DNA of 64,000 bases from Maricaulis sp034670125 (GTDB lineage: Bacteria; Pseudomonadota; Alphaproteobacteria; Caulobacterales; Maricaulaceae): assembly GCF_034670125.1 (NCBI RefSeq), contig NZ_JAXMOC010000004.1:1-64000 (forward strand), written 5' to 3'. The notes under the pieces were generated by a model. That model made no database searches. It was given only the letters and a program-made list of their open reading frames with translations, and was not told where the DNA came from. The position numbers and the translations under genes are program-made. Below are positions 59,379 to 64,000 of this stretch, piece by piece (position 1 is the stretch's first letter; each line of letters opens with the position of its first letter).

Positions 59379-60301
59379 CGGAAATTGTCCCTGGCGCCGG
59401 TCATCAGCCAGATGAAGGCTTCCTCGAGCCCGGTCTTGGCCGCGCTCACACACAGCCCGTCGTGGCCGTCATAGGGGCGGGCGGCAGCGGCCAGCGCTTC
59501 GGCATCGCGGCCGGAAATGTGTACGGCCGCGCCGAAGCGTGCGATCTGTTCGACGCCCCGATCCTGCTCCAGCGCGTCATAGACCGGTTGCAGGCCGGGA
59601 CCCTCGATGCGGATCGTGTGCAGGCCGATCTGCGCGGGTATGTCCCCGGCCGGGGCATCGATGAGTTTTCGGCCGTAGGCGATGAAGGCGATATTGTCGC
59701 ACTGCACCGCCTCATCCATGTAGTGGGTCGAGACCAGTACCGTGACGCCCTGTCTCGCCAATCGCCGGATCCGGTCCCAGAAGTCGCGCCTTGCCTTGGG
59801 ATCAACCCCGGCGGTGGGTTCGTCCAGCAAGAGCAGCCCGGGCGCGTGCAGCGAGGCAGCCGCCAGCGCCAGGCGCTGTTTCCACCCACCGGACAGATTG
59901 CCGGCGAGCTGTTTCGCGCGCGGTGCCAGATCATATTCGTCGAGGGCCTGGTCCACCACGTTGCGGACCTTTGGCAGGGCATGCAGGCGCGCCATGAAGG
60001 TGAGGTTTTCGCGCACGGTCAGATCGCCATAGAGCGAAAAGCGCTGTGTCATGTAGCCGACCCGCGCCTTGATCTCCCGGCTCTCGCGGATGATGTCGAG
60101 CCCCAGCGCCGTGCCGCCACCACCATCGGGTTTGAGCAGGCCGCACATCATCCGGATCGTGGTCGTCTTTCCGGATCCGTTCGGACCGAGAAAGCCATAG
60201 ATTTTGCCCGGAGGAACCTGCATGTCGAACCCGTCGACGACGCGGGTGCCGCCGAATGATTTGCTCAGTCCCTGAACATTGATGGCGAGGGCGTCACTCA
60301 T
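59375..60301 (-). CDS. ABC transporter ATP-binding protein
   Basis: A 308-aa ATPase of the drug/efflux ABC-2 type. Walker A is GPNGSGKTT, the Q loop is YMTQRFSLYGDLTV, the signature LSGGWKQRLALA, Walker B LLLLDEPTAGVDP and H loop STHYMDEA. A C-terminal extension of about 80 residues is typical of NatA/YbhF-like proteins. It overlaps both neighbours by four bases and is the third gene of tetR-hlyD-ABC-permease. Confidence 0.95.
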   Translation of the reverse strand: MSDALAINVQGLSKSFGGTRVVDGFDMQVPPGKIYGFLGPNGSGKTTTIRMMCGLLKPDGGGGTALGLDIIRESREIKARVGYMTQRFSLYGDLTVRENLTFMARLHALPKVRNVVDQALDEYDLAPRAKQLAGNLSGGWKQRLALAAASLHAPGLLLLDEPTAGVDPKARRDFWDRIRRLARQGVTVLVSTHYMDEAVQCDNIAFIAYGRKLIDAPAGDIPAQIGLHTIRIEGPGLQPVYDALEQDRGVEQIARFGAAVHISGRDAEALAAAARPYDGHDGLCVSAAKTGLEEAFIWLMTGARDNFR

Positions 60302-61248
60302 TGCGACGGCTCAAGGAAGAGCGGCGTGCCCGGCGGCGGGGCATCGGACGCGAAGCGGGCCTCGGCGCGATAGACCAGACGCGCCCGCTCATTGTCGGAA
60401 TAGAGGATGGGCGGTGTGAATTCGGCCGCGTCGTCAATTGTGGTGAGGGTTGCAGCAAGATCGGCCGGGCAGGCATCACAGTTCACGCGAAGCCGGGTCC
60501 CGACCGGCAGGCTGGCCAGCGAAGGTTCCGGGATGAAAAACACGGCGTGCACCGCGCCGTCGGGCAGGAGTTCATAAACCGGTGCAGCTGGGCCTGCCTG
60601 TTCCCCGGCAAAGCGCAATTGGCGGTGGACGCGCCCGTCCACCGGGGCGCTGACGGTGCGCAAGTCCAGGCGATGGCGGGCGGCGTCGCGGTCGGCCTCG
60701 GCTGCCGCAATCTCGGCTTGCAGGGCTCGCAACTGATCGGCTCGGGCTGGCAAGCGAACGATATTGAGCCGTTGGCGCATTTCATCGACCCGGGCATCCG
60801 CCGCCGTCGCGGCGGCACGGACTGTGTCGAGCCGGGCTTGCGAGATATGACCGTCGGCGAACAGGGCCTGGCTGCGTTCGAGCGATTGGGCGGCGTCGTT
60901 CTGAGTGGCGAGGGCTTGGCGCAACAGATCCCGCACCGCCTCGATTTCCGGGTCCCGGGCGCCTGCCAGCGCATCATCATAACGCGCAGTCGCTGCATCG
61001 ATCCGGGCGGCGGCTGCCGCAAGGACGGCAATGTCGACGGTGGCATCCTGGCGCAGCAATTGGTCGCCACGCGCGACCCGGTCGCCTTCACGTGCGAATG
61101 TCTCGGTCACGAGGCCGGGTTGCTGAGGCGCGATGCGAATGAAGTCGCCCTCGGCATAGCCGTGCAGCTTGGCCTCTGGTTCGGCCGTGCAGGCGCCGAC
61201 AAGCAGAGGCAGGGCGAGAACGCAAGCGTGGAGGGCGGAGCGTGTCAT
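60298..61248 (-). CDS. HlyD-family membrane fusion lipoprotein
   Basis: A 316-aa periplasmic adaptor (YbhG-like) with lipobox VGAC. The lipoyl halves are GLVTETFAREGDRVARGDQL and VSAPVDGRVHRQLRFAGEQA; a long helical hairpin rich in Ala/Arg/Glu lies between (about 70-190). It would link the inner membrane ABC pump to an outer membrane channel such as TolC. The gene overlaps both neighbours by four bases in the TetR-controlled operon. Confidence 0.92.
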   Translation of the reverse strand: MTRSALHACVLALPLLVGACTAEPEAKLHGYAEGDFIRIAPQQPGLVTETFAREGDRVARGDQLLRQDATVDIAVLAAAAARIDAATARYDDALAGARDPEIEAVRDLLRQALATQNDAAQSLERSQALFADGHISQARLDTVRAAATAADARVDEMRQRLNIVRLPARADQLRALQAEIAAAEADRDAARHRLDLRTVSAPVDGRVHRQLRFAGEQAGPAAPVYELLPDGAVHAVFFIPEPSLASLPVGTRLRVNCDACPADLAATLTTIDDAAEFTPPILYSDNERARLVYRAEARFASDAPPPGTPLFLEPSQ

Positions 61249-61883
61249 GTAGCTGGGTCTCGCGGTTTGAGGCCATGAAGCAGGATGTCGGCAATGGCAT
61301 CGGCCATGTCGGCGGGGGTGTTGAGGTGGTCGGGCGGCAAGGCGAAGATCGAGGTCAGGGCCATGTGGGCGATGCCGGGACCGGCGACCGAGCGCATGAA
61401 GGCGTCGGAATCGACGTCGCGAAACGCCCCTGTCGCCACTCCGGCAGCCAGTAGCGCCCGCAATGAACGACGGGCAATTTCGATCACATGGGTACGATAG
61501 AAGGCAGCGATCTCGGGGAAGCGGGCGGCTTCCGCGAATACAAGGCGCGGCGCGGCATTGACCCCTGGATCGCCCATGGCCGTGAAAAGCATGTCCAGGA
61601 GCGCGCGGAATGCCGCCTCGGGATCCTGCGGCGCGCCCTGGGCCACAAGCTGTTCGGCGGCTTGCGCCAGTTGACCGGCTGACTGTTCCACCAAGCCGTT
61701 CAGCATCGCCTCCTTGGACGGGAAGTAGAGATAGACCGCGCCCTTCGAGAGCCCGGCCTCGCGGGCGATGTCCTCCACACGGGCGGCGGAAAACCCCTTG
61801 GCCGAAAACACGGTAAGGGCCGCGGCGAGGATTTCTTCCGGCCGCGCGTCCGGGCGGCGGCGTCGCTTGGTCTGGCGTGTCAT
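61245..61883 (-). CDS. TetR family regulator of the ABC efflux operon
   Basis: A 212-aa TetR regulator. The N-terminal HTH is ILAAALTVFSAKGFSAARVE and DIAREAGLSKGAVYLYFPSK; the helical ligand domain follows. It is the first gene of the operon and so likely controls its own efflux system in response to the exported compound. A perfect palindrome ACTGACC-GGTCAGT (61896-61909), 13 bases upstream of the start, is the probable operator. Confidence 0.95.
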   Translation of the reverse strand: MTRQTKRRRRPDARPEEILAAALTVFSAKGFSAARVEDIAREAGLSKGAVYLYFPSKEAMLNGLVEQSAGQLAQAAEQLVAQGAPQDPEAAFRALLDMLFTAMGDPGVNAAPRLVFAEAARFPEIAAFYRTHVIEIARRSLRALLAAGVATGAFRDVDSDAFMRSVAGPGIAHMALTSIFALPPDHLNTPADMADAIADILLHGLKPRDPAT

Positions 61884-61895
61884 GCCTCTATTATA

Positions 61896-61909
61896 ACTGA
61901 CCGGTCAGT
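61896..61909. promoter_or_regulatory. Palindromic TetR operator
   Basis: ACTGACCGGTCAGT is a perfect 14-bp palindrome just before the tetR start; it overlaps an AT-rich TATTATAAC that can serve as a -10 region on the minus strand. The location and form fit autorepression by the TetR-type protein. Confidence 0.75.
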
Positions 61910-62011
61910 CATTAACAAGCGGTTCCGATCCCGCAAAGCCGATTGCGATGGACAAGCTGGCACCCAGCGGGCATTCGGCCAGGCATCCATCAGGCGCGAA
62001 AGGCGGTCAGG

Positions 62012-62467
62012 ATGAATTACGAAACCCTCTATTCGGTGATCAACCTGGCGGTGATGCCGGCCTGGGCCCTGCTTATCCTCGCCCCCGGCTGGGTGTGGAC
62101 GCAGCGGCTGGTACACAGCGCCTTGGTGCCGCTGGCGCTGGCGGCCGTCTATCTCACATTTCTGACGCTGGGAGTCGGATTCGGACAATCCCAACCGGGC
62201 GCCGGCATGGACAGCCTCGGCGCCGTGCAAGCCCTTTTCTCCCACCCGGTCGGTCTGCTCACGGGCTGGGTCCATTTCCTAGTCTTCGACCTGTTTGTCG
62301 GGGCCTGGGTCGCACGCGATGCCCGGCGCATCGGTCTCAGCCGCTGGTTCGTCACGCCGTCACTATTACTGACATTCCTGTTCGGACCCGTAGGACTGCT
62401 GATCTATCTGATTGCCCGCAAGCTGAGCGGCAAGGCGGGGTGGTCCCTGGACGAGGCCGCCGTATAA
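62012..62467 (+). CDS. ABA4-like (DUF4281) membrane protein
   Basis: A 151-aa protein with four predicted helices: VINLAVMPAWALLILAPGW, LVHSALVPLALAAVYLTFL, the segment GWVHFLVFDLFVGAWVARDA, and SLLLTFLFGPVGLLIYLIAR. The pattern, especially WVHFLVFDLFVGAWVARDAR and TFLFGPVGLLIYL, matches the ABA4-like domain of plant neoxanthin-related proteins and their bacterial homologues. AGG directly precedes the ATG. The bacterial function is unknown; a carotenoid or retinoid link is inference only. It is divergent from the TetR operon. Confidence 0.8.
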   Translation: MNYETLYSVINLAVMPAWALLILAPGWVWTQRLVHSALVPLALAAVYLTFLTLGVGFGQSQPGAGMDSLGAVQALFSHPVGLLTGWVHFLVFDLFVGAWVARDARRIGLSRWFVTPSLLLTFLFGPVGLLIYLIARKLSGKAGWSLDEAAV

Positions 62468-62519
62468 CAACCCGGATGGGCAAGTGTGGCGGGCAGGACG
62501 ACCGTCCCGCCCGCCACAT

Positions 62520-63731
62520 CTAACCTTTCACACAGACGACCTGTTTGAGGGTGTGAACCACTTCCACCAGGTCGGACTGGGCTGCCATTACCGTGTCGAT
62601 GTCCTTGTAGGCCATCGGCGTTTCATCGATGACGCCGGCATCCTTCCGGCACTCCACCCCGTCCGTCGCCTTGCGGTGATCGGCGAGGGTGAAGCTCTGC
62701 TTCGCCCTGGTCCGCGACATGGTCCGCCCGGCCCCGTGCGAGCAGGAGCAGAAGCTGTCAGCCGCGCCCTTGCCGCGCACGATGAAGGATTTCGCCCCCA
62801 TCGAGCCCGGAATGATGCCGAGCTCGCCGTCCCGCGCCGAAACCGCGCCCTTCCGGGTCAGCCAGACATCGGCTCCGAAATGGTGCTCCTGCTCCACATA
62901 GTTGTGGTGACAGTTCACCGCGGCCTTGTCGGTCTTGAACCGGCCCAGTGTCGAGCGTAGGGCGTGGAGGACGCGCTCCATCATCGCCTCGCGGTTCTCC
63001 CGGGCATAATCCTGGGCCCAGCCGACGGCTTCCACATAATCGTCAAACAGCGGCTCGCCCTCCATGAAGAAGGCGAGGTCCTTGTCCGGCACATGGAAGT
63101 CCAGCACCCGCCGGGCGAGTTCCTCACGGGCCCGCTCGATGAAATAGGTGCCGATCATGTTTCCGGTGCCGCGCGATCCGGAGTGCAGCATCACCCACAC
63201 CGAGCCAGCCTCGTCGAGGCAAAGTTCAATGAAGTGATTGCCGCCGCCCAGCGTCCCGATCTGACCGTCCACCTTGTGGGTGCCGATCCTCTTGTGCTTG
63301 GCCTTGATCACGGCGAGCCGGTCCATCAGGCCGGACGCTTTCAGGCGCGTGTCGACCGAGGCCGGCTTGATGCGGTGGTCGCCGCCCTTGCCATTGCCGA
63401 CCGGCACGGCCCGCTCAATGGCGTCGCGGGTGGCCTTCAAGCTGTCCGGCAATTGGTTCGCCGTCAGACTGGTCCGGATCGCCATCATGCCGCAGCCGAT
63501 ATCGACCCCGACCGCAGCCGGTATGATTGCCCCCTTGGTGGGGATGACCGAACCGACCGTAGCGCCGCGTCCGAAATGAACGTCCGGCATGGCCGCGACG
63601 TGGCTGTGCACGAAGGGCAGGCCGGCGACATTGCGCAGCTGCTCGATCGCGGCATCCTCGACCGGAACACCCTTCACCCAAGCCTTGATCAGGCCGGACG
63701 AGGTCTCGATGGCTTCAAACTGGGTCGACAT
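62520..63731 (-). CDS. rtcB: RtcB family RNA ligase
   Basis: A 403-aa Mn/GTP-dependent RNA ligase of the RtcB family, which joins 2',3'-cyclic phosphate or 3'-phosphate and 5'-OH RNA ends. Motifs include PFVHSHVAAMPDVHFGRGAT, GVDIGCGMMAIRT, GTLGGGNHFIELC (metal site), NCHHNYVEQEHHFG and the guanylylated-His motif CSHGAGRTMSR. No rtcA or rtcR lies beside it. In bacteria it acts in RNA repair after stress or toxin cuts. A GC-rich hairpin without a T-run follows its stop at 62486-62517. Confidence 0.95.
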   Translation of the reverse strand: MSTQFEAIETSSGLIKAWVKGVPVEDAAIEQLRNVAGLPFVHSHVAAMPDVHFGRGATVGSVIPTKGAIIPAAVGVDIGCGMMAIRTSLTANQLPDSLKATRDAIERAVPVGNGKGGDHRIKPASVDTRLKASGLMDRLAVIKAKHKRIGTHKVDGQIGTLGGGNHFIELCLDEAGSVWVMLHSGSRGTGNMIGTYFIERAREELARRVLDFHVPDKDLAFFMEGEPLFDDYVEAVGWAQDYARENREAMMERVLHALRSTLGRFKTDKAAVNCHHNYVEQEHHFGADVWLTRKGAVSARDGELGIIPGSMGAKSFIVRGKGAADSFCSCSHGAGRTMSRTRAKQSFTLADHRKATDGVECRKDAGVIDETPMAYKDIDTVMAAQSDLVEVVHTLKQVVCVKG

Positions 63732-63951
63732 GGCTGCCGTCTCCGCTACGGGCGCGGAGCCTTTCTCTCACTTTGGTCAAACATACAGGAACTAAGGGTG
63801 CCCATGCGGGAGGGAGTGCGTCGGGGGTCGCACTCCCTCCCTGGGATTTGCATTCCGGCCGCCTTTGGGGGGAGAGGGGCGGCGCAGAATACAAAAAACC
63901 CTCCTCGAGCGGGCGCTCGGGAGGGCCAACATCCGGGACTGTGGGGCCAGT
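63732..63951. other. Intergenic region with strong hairpin
   Basis: About 220 bases between rtcB and the gene at the right edge. At 63808-63841 a perfect 13-bp stem GGGAGGGAGTGCG / CGCACTCCCTCCC with an 8-base loop stands out; it is not followed by a T-run and looks like a repeat element or an RNA structure. The frame open across this region on the minus strand crosses both hairpins and is not convincing as a gene. Confidence 0.6.
63893..63925 (-). terminator. Terminator of the gene at the right edge
   Basis: On the minus strand CCCTCC-CGAGCG / CGCTCG-GGAGGG (63899-63925, one bulged base, tight loop) is followed by TTTTTTG. It ends transcription arriving from the right, 26 bases after a TAG at 63952-63954. 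Confidence 0.75.
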
Positions 63952-64000
63952 CTACCGGGTGGAAGCGTCATCCTCCGCGCGCACAACCGCCGCCGGCCAG
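63952..64000 (-). CDS. 3' end of a gene running off the right edge
   Basis: Only the last 15 codons before a TAG would be inside the window, reading WPAAVVRAEDDASTR. The well-formed minus-strand terminator just downstream supports a real gene here. No function can be assigned. Confidence 0.4.
   Translation of the reverse strand, partial: WPAAVVRAEDDASTR

Noticed and set aside
63792..63986. Minus-strand frame of 64 codons near the right edge
   Set aside because: It runs through two strong hairpins and a T-run terminator; proline/arginine-rich translation typical of non-coding GC-rich DNA.

Overview
The window is a high-GC bacterial chromosome segment with tightly packed, essentially all-coding sequence. 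Several things point to an alphaproteobacterium of the Caulobacterales/Maricaulales type (Hyphomonadaceae or Maricaulaceae, close to Maricaulis): a GcrA cell-cycle regulator, the rpmH-rnpA-yidC-engB order, a phoR-pstCAB-phoU-phoB cluster, NodT-type efflux, many TonB-age style exported lipoproteins and peptidases, and arginine genes whose usual alphaproteobacterial partners (argB beside engB, argF between argD and hslO) are missing. The species itself is an inference; no rRNA is present. No insertion sequence, prophage, integrase or CRISPR array was found.

Layout. 1-643 is a gene-free repeat region (five 20-bp tandem repeats, then palindromic intergenic elements). 644-6870 (minus strand) holds a serine hydrolase and a six-gene run rpmH-rnpA-yidC-engB-DUF1036 protein-HAD phosphatase. 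6970-12196 has a VTT membrane protein with a sensor kinase, a lipoprotein gamma-glutamyltransferase, a P1 peptidase and tRNA-Arg(ACG). 12456-20034 carries a DJ-1-like protein, an MFS transporter, an Lrp regulator divergent from a class-V aminotransferase, a GGCT-like protein, an exported protein built of about 23-residue repeats, and a DUF819 membrane protein. 20153-24488 is a tandem pair of M13 metallopeptidase lipoproteins with duplicated terminators. 24566-30500 is a three-gene RND efflux operon.

30774-37987 is the phosphate-starvation cluster (phoR, Pho box, pstC, pstA, pstB, phoU, phoB; no pstS). 38030-41250 is the most unusual functional block: an OxyR-like LysR regulator without the redox cysteines, divergent from an SbtA-type sodium/bicarbonate transporter, an SbtB-like PII protein, and a convergent periplasmic alpha-carbonic anhydrase whose promoter carries a perfect ATAG-N7-CTAT palindrome. 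This looks like an inorganic-carbon acquisition module. 41440-49597 has gcrA, an ABC-2 permease, argD, hslO, a diguanylate cyclase, trkH, apaG and dcd.

49694-54091 is a tandem pair of S9 prolyl-oligopeptidase-like proteins separated by tRNA-Gly(CCC); the second copy has Asp where the nucleophile Ser should be and is probably a pseudoenzyme. 54191-63731 has a glycosyltransferase that overlaps a small membrane protein gene by 130 nt, a SixA-like phosphatase, a 1-Cys peroxiredoxin, a three-gene operon of two small membrane proteins plus an XRE regulator behind an 8-4-8 palindromic operator, a TetR-HlyD-ABC efflux operon, an ABA4-like membrane protein and RtcB. The 3' end of another minus-strand gene enters at the right edge. 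All starts, promoters and functions below were read by eye from sequence, without database searches.
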